Shown here: positions 7,630 to 16,110 of the stretch, piece after piece | Numbering within the stretch: the stretch's first letter is position 1 | How the letters are laid out: the number at the start of each line of letters is the position of its first letter | DNA from: Butyrivibrio sp. WCD3002 | Lineage (GTDB): Bacteria; Bacillota; Clostridia; Lachnospirales; Lachnospiraceae | Length of the DNA: 64,000 bases | Assembly: GCF_000424265.1 (NCBI RefSeq) | Contig: NZ_AUJO01000007.1 | Coordinates: 124,001 to 188,000, forward strand | Direction: 5' to 3' | Position numbers and translations under genes: made by a program | Notes under the pieces: generated by a model | Databases searched by the model: none | Seen by the model: the letters and a program-made list of their open reading frames with translations, nothing else | Told to the model about the DNA's origin: nothing

Positions 7630-8160
7630 AATGGTACTCCGAAAAGAATTTTTCTGACAAACCAAAATTGACAAAACAACATTCTGACAAACGAGCATAA
7701 TTAGTCAAAGGAAAAGCGCAAAAGTCTACGGAAAGTATACGCTGAAACAAGTACGAAATATCGTGACTGATACAGCCTTTGACAAACAGCTGACAAATCT
7801 GTGGGGAAGTCAAATGAACGTAGATGTTCTCAAATGCGTAACCCTAAAAGTACAGTGATGAAGATGGATGCTCGTATATGCTCTCAAATGCTTCCAGATG
7901 CTTAAGCGGTCGAAAAAATCCCGACACTTAAGAGCTTGGACAAGTAAAAGATTGATAAATACTGAGGATGCAGTAACCATGAGGGGTGTCACCACACCCA
8001 ATTTACACCCGTTCAAATTGAACTTTAGATCGTGGGTGCATTCGTTAATCAGATATTCTGTGATATTTAAAAGGTTTTATCAGTTAACAAAGTGAGAAAA
8101 TCCTCCAAAATCGGACAAATTTTATCAGAGAACTCATGAGACAATTTGTGAACGAAAATA
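7630..8160. other. Non-coding, repeat-rich region after the integrase; probable attachment region
   Basis: No credible gene was seen in about 530 bases. YTGACAAA occurs five times in one orientation (7654, 7668, 7684, 7779 and 7790), the pattern expected of integrase arm sites. TCTCAAATGC is repeated at 7828-7837 and 7882-7891. GGGTGT-CACC-ACACCC (7984-7999) and the palindrome GTTCAA-A-TTGAAC (8011-8023) lie further on, and TTTTATCAG appears twice near 8072 and 8122. In Tn916-like elements the att site lies just beyond int, so an element end may be inside this region. No duplicated core could be fixed. Confidence 0.5.
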
Positions 8161-8164
8161 GAGG

Positions 8165-8287
8165 ATGATCTCCTGTGAATTTAATAGTGATTTTTACATA
8201 GAGCAATTTTCCAGCTTCGGAGAATTGCTCTTTTTTCTTGCCCGAAAAACGGGTTTAACCACTATTTCATTTCACAGGAGGAAAAAG
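8165..8287 (+). promoter_or_regulatory. Structured leader RNA with anti-Shine-Dalgarno and internal terminator
   Basis: CTCCTGTGAA (8170-8179) is exactly complementary to TTCACAGGAG (8271-8280), which contains the ribosome binding site of the gene at 8288. Between them is a terminator hairpin, GAGCAATT/AATTGCTC (8201-8208 and 8223-8230), with six T residues, and a small hairpin CCCG-AAAAA-CGGG. The leader can therefore block both transcription (terminator) and translation (hidden ribosome binding site) of the replication/conjugation unit. Complementarity is seen directly; the switching mechanism and ligand are inferred. Confidence 0.6.
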
Positions 8288-9310
8288 ATGAATTTCGAAG
8301 ATTTCAAAGAAAACTTTTCAAGCGATGTAAAAGACACATTGGAGAGAAGAAACGGTATTGAGTACGAGGTGGATGCCAGGACAGTCGAAAAGATGAATTC
8401 AACCTACGAGGCACTTACAGTAAAACCTGAGGGAAGCGTCATCGGCGTTAATCTTAATCTCACAGATATCTACAAGGAATTGGAGAATGGTGCAGATTAC
8501 GGAGTTCTCGTTTCAAAATCTGCTGATCTTGCAGCAGAGGCTATCGAAAATCGTCCCGATTTCGATCTTGCATCCATTACAGATTACGACAAGATGAAGA
8601 ATACGCTGGCGATTGAGGTTGTATCAGCTGAGAGAAACAAGACAAATCTTGAGAACGTGCCTCACAGAGATATGGAGGATATGGCAGTTGTTTACAGATT
8701 TGTCCTGGGGGATACAGGTTCGGGCTCAAGCAGCTCAATTCTCGTGACAAATCAGATGCTTGAGAACTACGGTAACACTGCAGATCAGCTTCATGAGGAT
8801 GCAATTAAAAATGCACCGGAAATCAGACCTCTCGTTATTGAGGGTATGGCAGAGGTTTTAGCAAAGCAGATGGGTGTTGAAGACCTTGAGTTGATGGGGC
8901 TCAATATCCCGTCAGAGCAGGAGCAGATGTTTGTAGCATCCGTGGAAGGAAATGTTCATGGTGCAGGAGTACTTGCTTATCAGGACTTCATGGATAAGGC
9001 TGCTGAAAGAGCTGGAGGAAGCTTTTTCATTTTGCCCAGCAGCATCCATGAGGTCCTTATTATTCCTGATAATGGAAAATTCGATACAGCGAGCCTTGAG
9101 AACATGGTCAGAGAGGTTAATGCCACAACAGTGGATATCGAAGATCAGCTCACAGACAATGTCTATCACTACGATGCAGATGAGAAAGTTTTTGAACTTG
9201 CAGAGAAGTTCGAGGACAGAGTAGCTGCTAAGGAAGCTGATATTTCAAAGGAGGAAAAGCCTAAGGAAATATCAAAGCCTCACAAGGATCGTGGAGGCGA
9301 AGCTCTCTAA
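8288..9310 (+). CDS. DUF5688-family protein
   Basis: A 340-residue soluble protein beginning MNFEDFKENFSSDVKDTLER; the start is set by CAGGAGG seven bases upstream. The body (LNLTDIYKELENGADYG, then AVVYRFVL and ILVTNQMLENYG, FILPSSIHEVLIIPD) has the pattern of DUF5688 proteins, which are frequent in Firmicutes conjugative elements and whose function is unknown. It is the first gene after the structured leader, so it is the direct target of that control. The stop overlaps the next start (TAATG). A role in element establishment is only inferred. Confidence 0.7.
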   Translation: MNFEDFKENFSSDVKDTLERRNGIEYEVDARTVEKMNSTYEALTVKPEGSVIGVNLNLTDIYKELENGADYGVLVSKSADLAAEAIENRPDFDLASITDYDKMKNTLAIEVVSAERNKTNLENVPHRDMEDMAVVYRFVLGDTGSGSSSSILVTNQMLENYGNTADQLHEDAIKNAPEIRPLVIEGMAEVLAKQMGVEDLELMGLNIPSEQEQMFVASVEGNVHGAGVLAYQDFMDKAAERAGGSFFILPSSIHEVLIIPDNGKFDTASLENMVREVNATTVDIEDQLTDNVYHYDADEKVFELAEKFEDRVAAKEADISKEEKPKEISKPHKDRGGEAL

Positions 9311-9519
9311 TGGATAAATACGCGGAAGATAAGCCTTTGAGCTGTAAATACTGCTACTGGGGCACAAATAAGGGCGAATGTACAAGGGATGTATGTTATT
9401 ACCTTGTGAAGCCCAGGAAGAAACCGCGTTTTAAGTGCAAAGATAATTGTCCTTACAGTGTAGGCCAGCCGTGTATCGGCTGGTGTACACGTAAGATGCT
9501 TGAGGAAAAGGGGAAATAA
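9310..9519 (+). CDS. Small cysteine-rich, probably zinc-binding protein
   Basis: A 69-residue protein with nine cysteines: CKYCYWG, CTRDVCYY, KCKDNCPY and PCIGWC. Repeated CxxC and CxxxC pairs suggest one or two zinc ribbons. The start overlaps the previous stop (TAATG), so translation is probably coupled. Such small zinc proteins next to replication initiators often bind nucleic acid or other proteins, but nothing here fixes a target. Confidence 0.6.
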   Translation: MDKYAEDKPLSCKYCYWGTNKGECTRDVCYYLVKPRKKPRFKCKDNCPYSVGQPCIGWCTRKMLEEKGK

Positions 9520-9525
9520 TCTAAA

Positions 9526-10479
9526 ATGGCTGATTTTGAATATTTTTACGGACAGGAAGCTGATCTTTTCAGTTTTATAAGGGTACCAAAGCTTTTGTTT
9601 ACAGATGACAGGTTTAAGAGATTAAACAGTGATGCGAAAATTCTGTATGGCCTATTGCTCGATAGAATGAGTTTATCCGCAGATAATAAGTGGTTTGATA
9701 AAAAAGGAAGAGTGTATATTATCTACACGATAGAGGAAATCGAGAAGACAATTGGCTGTGCTAATGGTAAAGCCGGTAAAACCTTGAAACAGTTAGTCGA
9801 TATTGGACTTGTTGACAGGACTTATCAGGGACAGGGCAAGGCGGCACTTCTTTATGTGAAGAAAATTCTTTCAGACATGTCAAAATCGCATTCCAAGACA
9901 TGCGAAAATCGCACTTCTAGGGATGTGAAAATCGAATCTCAAGACATGCGAAAATCGCAATGTAATAATACTGAGATTAATAATACTGATTTTAGTAATA
10001 CTGAGAATAATAATCTTATCTCATCCAATCTCATCAGAATATACCCTCCGGGATATAAGGCTGAGGATGAAGCAGATAAGATACGATGCGATGAGATAAG
10101 AGAAGATAACATGTCTGATATAACAGAATTAAAAAAGTCTGTTATGGAGAAAATAGATGCTGACACTCTTAAGCAGCGATTCCCGTATAGCAAAGACCTT
10201 ATTGATCAGACTGCTAACCTGATTGTAGATGTTCTATCCGATGATGTTGATTATTACATCATTGGTGGAGCCAGGAAGAAACCTGAGCTCGTAAAAGATC
10301 AGTTTAGAAACCTTGAATACAGGCATGTTGCATACGTGATTGATTCACTTAAGACCGTCACTAATGACATTCGAAATATAAGACAGTATCTGATAGCAGC
10401 ACTTTATAACGCACCATTAACGATTGACGCCCACTATGAGTCACAGGTTAACCATGACTTATACAGGGGCGATTTTTAG
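9526..10479 (+). CDS. repA: RepA_N-type replication initiator
   Basis: A 317-residue protein. The N-terminal domain has the RepA_N layout: FIRVPKLLFTDDRFKRLNSD, AKILYGLLLDRMSLS, then the winged helix IYTIEEIEKTIGCANGKAGK, KTLKQLVDIGLVDR and a basic strand. A low-complexity central linker (NNTEINNTDFSNTENNN) overlaps a set of iterons. A C-terminal helical domain (LKQRFPYSKDLIDQTANLI) follows. RepA_N initiators start theta replication at an origin inside their own gene. With parA and parB next, it indicates that the element can replicate and be partitioned as a circle. Product identity is inferred from fold pattern. Confidence 0.8.
   Translation: MADFEYFYGQEADLFSFIRVPKLLFTDDRFKRLNSDAKILYGLLLDRMSLSADNKWFDKKGRVYIIYTIEEIEKTIGCANGKAGKTLKQLVDIGLVDRTYQGQGKAALLYVKKILSDMSKSHSKTCENRTSRDVKIESQDMRKSQCNNTEINNTDFSNTENNNLISSNLIRIYPPGYKAEDEADKIRCDEIREDNMSDITELKKSVMEKIDADTLKQRFPYSKDLIDQTANLIVDVLSDDVDYYIIGGARKKPELVKDQFRNLEYRHVAYVIDSLKTVTNDIRNIRQYLIAALYNAPLTIDAHYESQVNHDLYRGDF
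9874..10004. repeat. oriV: Iterons and AT-rich repeats inside repA; candidate origin of replication
   Basis: Four 17-bp repeats related to GACATGCGAAAATCGCA start at 9874, 9897, 9920 and 9943, exactly 23 bp apart. This is not a multiple of three, so the spacing is not set by the protein. Three copies of TAATACTGA follow at 9966, 9981 and 9996 (15-bp period) in a very AT-rich stretch that could be the unwinding element. Location in the middle of a RepA_N gene is where the family places its origin. The iteron binding itself is inferred. Confidence 0.75.
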
Positions 10480-10495
10480 TTTAGGAGAAAAACAA

Positions 10496-11317
10496 ATGAG
10501 TAAAGGCACAGTATACGCCCTGGTAAACCAAAAGGGAGGAACGGGGAAGACCCAGAGTGCAGAGAATATCGGGATCGGACTAGCTGATGAAGGCAAGAAG
10601 GTTCTGCTGGTTGATATGGATCCACAGGGTTCCCTGACTATAAGCCTGGGATATCCAATGACGGATGATATTCCGGTGACCATAACAGATATCATGGCGA
10701 ACATTCTCCAGGAAATACCGATAGAACCGGGTGAGGGAATAATCCATCATACAGAAGGTGTGGATCTCATGCCTGCTAATATTTCTCTGGCCGGAATGGA
10801 GGTGTCACTTGTAAATGCCATGGGCAGGGAGAGAATCCTCAAGGAATATATCGATTCTGTAAAACACAATTATGATGCTGTTCTGTTGGACTGCAGCCCA
10901 TCACTTGGAATGCTGACCATAAATGCCATGACAGCTGCAGATAAACTGATTATTCCGATGCAGGCTCAGTATCTTTCAGCAAAAGGACTGGAGGCGCTTC
11001 TTCAGACTGTAAACAAGGTGAAGAGGCAGATGAATCCGGGACTGAAGATTGATGGCATTCTTCTTACCATGGTTGATGGGAGAACCAATTATTCCAAACA
11101 GATCAGTGAACTTGTGAGAAATGTTTATGGCGGAAAAATCAATGTCTATGCTACGGAGATTCCGCATTCAGTGAGGGCTGCAGAGATAAGTGCAGCTGGA
11201 AAGAGTATTTATAAGCATGATCCGAAGGGAAAAGTGGCTGTGGCATACAGGCAGCTAACGAAGGAGGTGCTGAAAAATGCAGAAATTGCGCGGAAACATT
11301 CAGCTTACGAGTTATGA
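10496..11317 (+). CDS. parA: ParA/Soj partition ATPase
   Basis: A 273-residue deviant Walker ATPase. KGGTGKT near the N-terminus is the deviant Walker A; VLLVDMDPQGSLT is Walker A-prime; DAVLLDCSPSLGMLT is Walker B. The ATG at 10496 is chosen because TAGGAGAA precedes it. ParA forms ATP-dependent dimers on nucleoid DNA and moves ParB-bound plasmid or ICE circles. The parB start lies 40 bases inside this gene, so the two are translationally coupled. Confidence 0.93.
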   Translation: MSKGTVYALVNQKGGTGKTQSAENIGIGLADEGKKVLLVDMDPQGSLTISLGYPMTDDIPVTITDIMANILQEIPIEPGEGIIHHTEGVDLMPANISLAGMEVSLVNAMGRERILKEYIDSVKHNYDAVLLDCSPSLGMLTINAMTAADKLIIPMQAQYLSAKGLEALLQTVNKVKRQMNPGLKIDGILLTMVDGRTNYSKQISELVRNVYGGKINVYATEIPHSVRAAEISAAGKSIYKHDPKGKVAVAYRQLTKEVLKNAEIARKHSAYEL

Positions 11318-12254
11318 TGACATTTTCAAGACGGATGGGGATGGCCTGAATAATAGCCAGGGAGACGATAAGGCCAAAGAACAGTTTGATAAAGGGGGAG
11401 AACAGGTTGTTGATATTTCTATATCGGATCTCCATCCATTTAAGAACCATCCCTTTAAGGTTCTGGATGATGAGGAGATGGCTAAAACTGTTGATAGCAT
11501 CAAAGAGTTCGGGGTACTCACTCCGGCAATTGTTAGACCAAGAAGTGAAGGCGGGTATGAGATTGTGTCAGGACATAGAAGATGTCATGCTTCTGAAATT
11601 GCTGGAAAGGAAACACTTCCATGCATAGTCCGAGACTTGGATGATGATGCCGCTACGATTTTGATGGTGGATGCCAACTTACAAAGAGAGTCGCTGCTTC
11701 CGAGTGAGAGAGCATGGGCTTTTAAGATGAAATTAGATGCAATGAAACGGATTGCTGGAAGACCATCTAAAGAAAATTCTGGTCGAATTGACCAGAATTT
11801 AAAGGGCAAGGTTTCAAGAGATATTTTGGCTGAGCAAGTAGGAGAGAGTTCAAAGAATATACAGCGCTATATACGCCTAACTAATCTGCTCCCTGAAATT
11901 CTGGATATGGTCGATAACAAACAGATCGGTTTCAATCCGGCAGTTGAGATTTCATTTTTGGATGAAGCACAGCAACGCCAGCTCCTTGAAGCTATGGACT
12001 TTTCACAGTCTACGCCGTCGCTGTCTCAGGCCCAGCGCATAAAGAAGCAGGCACTTGAAGAAGGTATAACACAGGAGGCTATGAATGTAATCATGTCAGA
12101 AGAGAAAAAGTCAGATGTGGACAGAGTTACGATAAAGAACGATGTCCTAAGGAAATATTTTCCGAAGTCATACACTCCAAAACAGATGGAGGATACAATT
12201 GTGAAGCTGCTTGATCAGTGGCAGAAAAAGAGAATGCATGAAAAACACCTATGA
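11277..12254 (+). CDS. parB: ParB partition protein
   Basis: A 325-residue ParB/Spo0J-family protein. The N-terminal CTPase region holds ISDLHPFKNHPF and the conserved GYEIVSGHRRCHA patch. A helix-turn-helix follows (SRDILAEQVGESSKNIQRY), with a C-terminal dimerisation region (KQMEDTIVKLLDQW). Translation starts at the ATG with AGGAGG upstream, overlapping parA by 41 bases. ParB would load on a parS-like site; no parS was identified near by, though the 11-bp array at 4614 is one candidate. Confidence 0.92.
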   Translation: MQKLRGNIQLTSYDDIFKTDGDGLNNSQGDDKAKEQFDKGGEQVVDISISDLHPFKNHPFKVLDDEEMAKTVDSIKEFGVLTPAIVRPRSEGGYEIVSGHRRCHASEIAGKETLPCIVRDLDDDAATILMVDANLQRESLLPSERAWAFKMKLDAMKRIAGRPSKENSGRIDQNLKGKVSRDILAEQVGESSKNIQRYIRLTNLLPEILDMVDNKQIGFNPAVEISFLDEAQQRQLLEAMDFSQSTPSLSQAQRIKKQALEEGITQEAMNVIMSEEKKSDVDRVTIKNDVLRKYFPKSYTPKQMEDTIVKLLDQWQKKRMHEKHL

Positions 12255-12297
12255 CCACGGATAAAGCCAGCTGATAGTTAGAGAGGGGGAGATTTTT

Positions 12298-12774
12298 ATG
12301 CAGGAGACGGTTGAAGAGAAAACCGTAAACCTGGCTATCAGGACAGGCAAACTTTCCATGAGATGTCTGGTGGGGGCAGTCAGGGGATTTATAAATCACA
12401 AAAGGCGAAAGCAGATGATGGGACCCAAAAGATACAGGGGCAAGCAGACAGTAAAGCAGCTCCTTAGTCAGGATCAGGGTGCCACCAGTATGGTTATAGG
12501 AGATGAGGGTATAAAGGAATTTCAGCGTATAGCTAAAAGATATGGGGTGGATTTTGCAATAACGAAGGATAAATTTGCTGATCCACCTGTATATACAGCG
12601 TTCTTTAAGGCAAAGGACATGGATGCGCTTGAAGCAGTCATGGATGAATTTGAAAACACAAGAGCATTCAAGAAAGACAGACCCAGCGTAATAAGGCAGC
12701 TTGGCATCTACAAGGAAAAGGCAAAGGAGCAGATTATCAAAGCCAAAGTCAAAGTAAAGGAGATGATCAGATGA
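12298..12774 (+). CDS. PcfB/DUF3801 conjugation protein
   Basis: A 158-residue basic protein with the DUF3801 signature region (GDEGIKEFQRIAKRYGVDFAI, then DPPVYTAFFKAKD) and a Lys-rich tail. In pCF10-like and Tn1549-like systems the PcfB family works with the VirD4 coupling protein to bring the relaxosome to the channel. The start has GAGAGGGGG upstream. The stop overlaps the virD4 start (ATGA), which supports a joint role. Confidence 0.85.
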   Translation: MQETVEEKTVNLAIRTGKLSMRCLVGAVRGFINHKRRKQMMGPKRYRGKQTVKQLLSQDQGATSMVIGDEGIKEFQRIAKRYGVDFAITKDKFADPPVYTAFFKAKDMDALEAVMDEFENTRAFKKDRPSVIRQLGIYKEKAKEQIIKAKVKVKEMIR

Positions 12775-14516
12775 CACGTAAACAGAAACGTATTATCCTT
12801 CTTAATCTTCCGTATCTGCTTATCGGGCTTGTTGCCACAAATCTTGGAGAAGCCTGGAGACTTTCTTCAGGGACAAATGCTACTGACAGAATCAATTCGC
12901 TGATACAGGAAATACCGGTTGCCATGGCGAACTTTTTGCCCAGTCTTCATCCTTTTGATATGATGATTGGCGCAGCAGTTGGTGCAGGCTTCAAGCTGGT
13001 TGTGATATACAGAAGTAAGCATGCAAAGAAATACAGACAAGGTGCTGAATATGGTACAGCAAGATGGGGAACAGCTCAGGATATTGAGCCATATATGGCT
13101 CAAAAGTTTGAGGATAATGTCATACTGACTCAGACTGAACGCTTATCCATGGAGAGCAGACCCAAGAACCCCAAGTACGCAAGAAATAAAAATGTTCTTG
13201 TTGTCGGAGGTTCAGGTTCAGGTAAAACACGATTTTTCCTGTTGCCTAATCTGCTTCAGATGCACAGTTCATATGTAATAACCGATCCCAAGGGGGACCT
13301 CATTATCAAAACTGGCAACTGTCTTAAGAGGCATGGATACGAGATTAAGGTGTTCAACACCATCAATTTCAAAAAGAGCATGCATTATAACCCGCTGCAT
13401 TATATCCATTCCGAAAAGGATATTCTGAAGCTGGTTAACACACTTATTTCCAATACAAAGGGTGAAGGAAAGTCCGGTGATGAATTCTGGACGAAAGCGG
13501 AGACGCTGCTCTATACGGCTCTGATCGGTTATATCTATTATGTTGCTCCTTATGAGGAGCAGAACTTCAATACACTGCTTGAGCTTCTTAATGCATCGGA
13601 TGTGAGAGAGGACGATGAAGATTATATGAGTCCGGTGGATATGCTTTTCAGGGATCTTGAGCGGAAGGAGCCAAATCATTTTGCAGTAAGACAGTATAAA
13701 AAGTTCAAGATGGCGGCGGGCAAGACCATGAAATCAGTGCTTATAAGCTGCGGCGCAAGACTTGCTGCTTTTGATATCGAGGAGCTTCGTGAAATAACAA
13801 GGTATGATGAACTCGACCTTGATATGTTGGGAGATAGGAAAACAGCTCTATTTCTTATCATGAGTGATACAGATCCGACCTTCAATTTCCTTATTGCTAT
13901 GATCTACAGTCAGATGTTTAATCTGCTCTGTGAAAAAGCAGATGATGTTTATGGTGGTAAACTCCCTGTTCATGTGAGATGTCTTATCGATGAGACAGCG
14001 AATATCGGGCAGATACCGCACCTTGAGAAGCTTGTGGCGACCATTCGAAGCCGTGAAATAAGCGCATGCCTGTTCCTTCAGGCAAAGTCACAGCTAAAAG
14101 CTATATACAAAGATAATGCTGATACCATAGTCGGCAATATGGATTCACAGCTATTCCTTGGCGGTACAGAGCAGACCACTCTGAAAGATCTTAATCAAAT
14201 CCTTGGCAAGGAAACTATAGACATGTACAACACCGGTGAGAGTAAGGGTAACAATCCATCGTACTCCATGAATTACCAGAAGACAGGTAAGGATCTCATG
14301 TCCATAGATGAGATAGCAGTAATGGATGGTGGAAAGTGCATCTTGCAACTTAGAGGTGTGAGACCGTTCTTGTCGGATAAATACGATGTAACGCAGCATC
14401 CGCACTATAAGGAGACAGCGGAGTATAACCCCAAGAACAAATATGACATAGAGAAGAATCTCATTCCAAAGATGTCACTTAGGGATGAGGATTTATATGA
14501 TGTAGTAGAGGTGTAA
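12771..14516 (+). CDS. virD4: VirD4/TraG coupling protein of the type IV secretion system
   Basis: A 581-residue T4SS coupling ATPase. Two N-terminal membrane segments (IILLNLPYLLIGLVAT; PFDMMIGAAVGAGFKLVVIY) anchor it. The motor domain has Walker A GGSGSGKT (about residues 149-156), DPKGDLI and Walker B-like VRCLIDETANIG. The conserved FLQAKSQL segment and the C-terminal TT-x-LNQILGKET region are also present. It pumps the relaxase-bound strand into the channel. Length is normal. It directly follows the PcfB partner. Confidence 0.93.
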   Translation: MTRKQKRIILLNLPYLLIGLVATNLGEAWRLSSGTNATDRINSLIQEIPVAMANFLPSLHPFDMMIGAAVGAGFKLVVIYRSKHAKKYRQGAEYGTARWGTAQDIEPYMAQKFEDNVILTQTERLSMESRPKNPKYARNKNVLVVGGSGSGKTRFFLLPNLLQMHSSYVITDPKGDLIIKTGNCLKRHGYEIKVFNTINFKKSMHYNPLHYIHSEKDILKLVNTLISNTKGEGKSGDEFWTKAETLLYTALIGYIYYVAPYEEQNFNTLLELLNASDVREDDEDYMSPVDMLFRDLERKEPNHFAVRQYKKFKMAAGKTMKSVLISCGARLAAFDIEELREITRYDELDLDMLGDRKTALFLIMSDTDPTFNFLIAMIYSQMFNLLCEKADDVYGGKLPVHVRCLIDETANIGQIPHLEKLVATIRSREISACLFLQAKSQLKAIYKDNADTIVGNMDSQLFLGGTEQTTLKDLNQILGKETIDMYNTGESKGNNPSYSMNYQKTGKDLMSIDEIAVMDGGKCILQLRGVRPFLSDKYDVTQHPHYKETAEYNPKNKYDIEKNLIPKMSLRDEDLYDVVEV

Positions 14517-14527
14517 AGATAGTGATG

Positions 14528-14573
14528 AGGCAGAAGTTGGCTATGAAGTATCATTCTTTGTAGCATTCTGCCT
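14528..14573 (+). terminator. Hairpin after virD4, possible terminator
   Basis: AGGCAGAA (14528-14535) pairs with TTCTGCCT (14566-14573), with an inner GCTA/TAGC stem. The T-run is poor (TTATC), so it could slow rather than stop transcription between virD4 and the inserted DUF3800 gene. Confidence 0.4.
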
Positions 14574-14586
14574 TATCAAAAATGTA

Positions 14587-14615
14587 TTGAGTTTATAAAT
14601 GAATGATTATATACT
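14587..14615 (+). promoter_or_regulatory. Sigma-A type promoter of the DUF3800 gene
   Basis: TTGAGT (14587-14592) and TATACT (14610-14615) are separated by exactly 17 bp and lie 37 bases before the DUF3800 ATG. This gives the gene its own promoter inside the conjugation operon. Confidence 0.7.
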
Positions 14616-14651
14616 TTAGGGACATGAATTTTTACGCTTTGCGAGGACTAA

Positions 14652-15380
14652 ATGGAAGAAGTAAAAAATACAGTTTATGTGTATGTGGATGAGTCAGGTA
14701 GTATTACTAAAACAAATATAAGCAATAATAGATATTTTATTATTGCCATGCTATTTACGGATAATCCTACCGCAATACGTAGGCTGTTTAAGAAGAAAAT
14801 TTCACAACTAATAAAGAATGATAGCAAAAGAAAAGAGACACTGATTAAGAACAAAGAGATTAAGGGATCTGATATATCTGAGAGCAAAAAATTACAGATA
14901 TATCAGCATGTGTTAACACACGGAAAAGATACTCTTGAGCTAGGAATAATCGTTTTAGACAATAATTATGCAACTGACAAATTCATTGAAAATCATGCTA
15001 GGGCATTTAATTATCTTGTTCAGGTATATTTCGATAGTTGCTATAGAAAGCATAGCAAATATATGACAGGATCAGGTAAAATTGAGATACTCCTTGATGA
15101 ACAGAATGTTGCAACTGGAGCAAAGTATAACTTGGAGGAATACCTGAATCAGCAGCTGACTATGTCCAACCCAATTTGTGATTCGTTTGCCGCAAATTAT
15201 ACAGATTCCAAGAATGAAAAACTTGTTCAATTAGCAGACTTTGTAGCAAATACTTTTTACAGAAATATTGAAAAGAAAGATGAGAATAGCGCTGAAAATA
15301 TCAAATTATGGATGGATTCTTTATGTGGTGATGATATTTTTGACTTTTCTGAGGCGCATGATATCAAACTAAATTTTTGA
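14652..15380 (+). CDS. DUF3800 protein, inserted cargo gene
   Basis: A 242-residue protein with the DUF3800 hallmarks: YVYVDESGSI at the N-terminus, FIIAMLF, a central IEILLDEQN strand and QLADFVANTFYR near the end. DUF3800 has an RNase H-like fold with conserved Asp/Glu and is common in phages and defence-rich mobile elements; its activity is not settled. It has its own promoter, is flanked by a hairpin, and breaks the usual virD4-Maff2 order. This suggests a moron-like cargo insertion. It is more AT-rich by eye than its neighbours. Confidence 0.8.
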   Translation: MEEVKNTVYVYVDESGSITKTNISNNRYFIIAMLFTDNPTAIRRLFKKKISQLIKNDSKRKETLIKNKEIKGSDISESKKLQIYQHVLTHGKDTLELGIIVLDNNYATDKFIENHARAFNYLVQVYFDSCYRKHSKYMTGSGKIEILLDEQNVATGAKYNLEEYLNQQLTMSNPICDSFAANYTDSKNEKLVQLADFVANTFYRNIEKKDENSAENIKLWMDSLCGDDIFDFSEAHDIKLNF

Positions 15381-15728
15381 CTAAAATCCTATTTAATGTT
15401 AATATTAAATCAGCAAAGTAAATCGTTGCAAACCGCATGAGGATGTAAGGCAGATGTAAGCTGTCCGGTCCAGCGTTTTTGTTAGAAGGGCATTCCAGAT
15501 ATGGGATGTCTTTTGTTGTATATAGAATTTTACATAGGCCAGCAAAGGCCGGAGACGTCCGGTACTTACTGGTCTGTTTTTATGCCCAAATTCAGGTGCA
15601 CAGGGAGGAAGGCATAACGAAACTATCAATCATATTTTAAATCGAGAAAGGAGAGTAGTCCGAAAGCCGGCGCGGTTTTTGGATGAAGATAGGAAGATGA
15701 AGAAAGAGGTACGGATGAAGATGAGATT
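15381..15728 (+). other. Intergenic leader before Maff2 with hairpins
   Basis: No gene was seen. GGCATTCC/GGGATGTC (15489-15496 and 15503-15510) followed by TTTT resembles a terminator or attenuator. GGCC-AGCAAA-GGCC and CCGG-AGACGT-CCGG lie at about 15538-15562. These structures may belong to the ancestral virD4-Maff2 spacer into which the DUF3800 gene was inserted. Confidence 0.4.
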
Positions 15729-16100
15729 ATGAAAATAGAGTACGAGGCGTGGGTTTCGGGCGTGGGAATCCCGATAGAACAGTTCAGAGAAGGACCAAGT
15801 GATCCGTTTATTCTCTATAAAACGGGCTATTATTTGGTATTAATAGCCTTTGCGATTGTTCTGTCACAGGGGATCCCGGTGAGCACAATGGAATTTTTTC
15901 AGAGCGCAGTAACATCATTACAGACAGTAGTAGTTGCCCTTGGTGCAGGTCTTGGAGCATGGGGCGTGGTTAACCTTCTTGAAGGTTACGGAAATGACAA
16001 TCCGGGCGCGAAGTCTCAGGGTATGAAGCAGCTCATGGCGGGCGGTGGTGTTGCCCTCATCGGAACCCAGCTTATTCCTCTTCTTGCAAACCTTTTCTGA
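15729..16100 (+). CDS. Maff2-family membrane protein with an N-terminal extension
   Basis: The last 70 residues match the Maff2 pattern: MEFFQSAVTSLQTVVVALGAG, then GVVNLLEGYGNDNPGAKSQG and MKQLMAGGGVALIGTQLI. Two hydrophobic segments flank a Gly/Asn-rich loop. Maff2 proteins are always found beside VirB6 in Tn1549-like transfer regions and are probably a small membrane part of the channel (VirB2/VirB3-like position). The first 53 residues add another hydrophobic segment. Translation could instead begin at ATG 15888 (GGTGAG upstream), giving the usual short protein. The true start is uncertain. Confidence 0.75.
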   Translation: MKIEYEAWVSGVGIPIEQFREGPSDPFILYKTGYYLVLIAFAIVLSQGIPVSTMEFFQSAVTSLQTVVVALGAGLGAWGVVNLLEGYGNDNPGAKSQGMKQLMAGGGVALIGTQLIPLLANLF

Positions 16101-16110
16101 TTTGCAGGAA

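Noticed and set aside
8005..8039. tRNA-like T-arm sequence (GTTCAAATTGAAC) as a possible tRNA 3' end or attB
   Set aside because: No acceptor, D or anticodon arm was found near by, and the palindrome is too perfect for a T-loop; not a tRNA.
7868..8095. A + strand frame of 75 residues in the region after the integrase
   Set aside because: No ribosome binding site at its ATG, unusual composition, and it runs across palindromes and direct repeats; non-coding DNA is more likely.
9874..10004. CRISPR array
   Set aside because: Repeats are only 17 bp with 6-bp gaps inside a gene, and the gaps are not unique spacers of CRISPR length; iterons fit better.
12127..12777. 216-residue - strand frame opposite the DUF3801 gene
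   Set aside because: The + strand gene has a clear family match and ribosome binding site; the opposite frame is a shadow.
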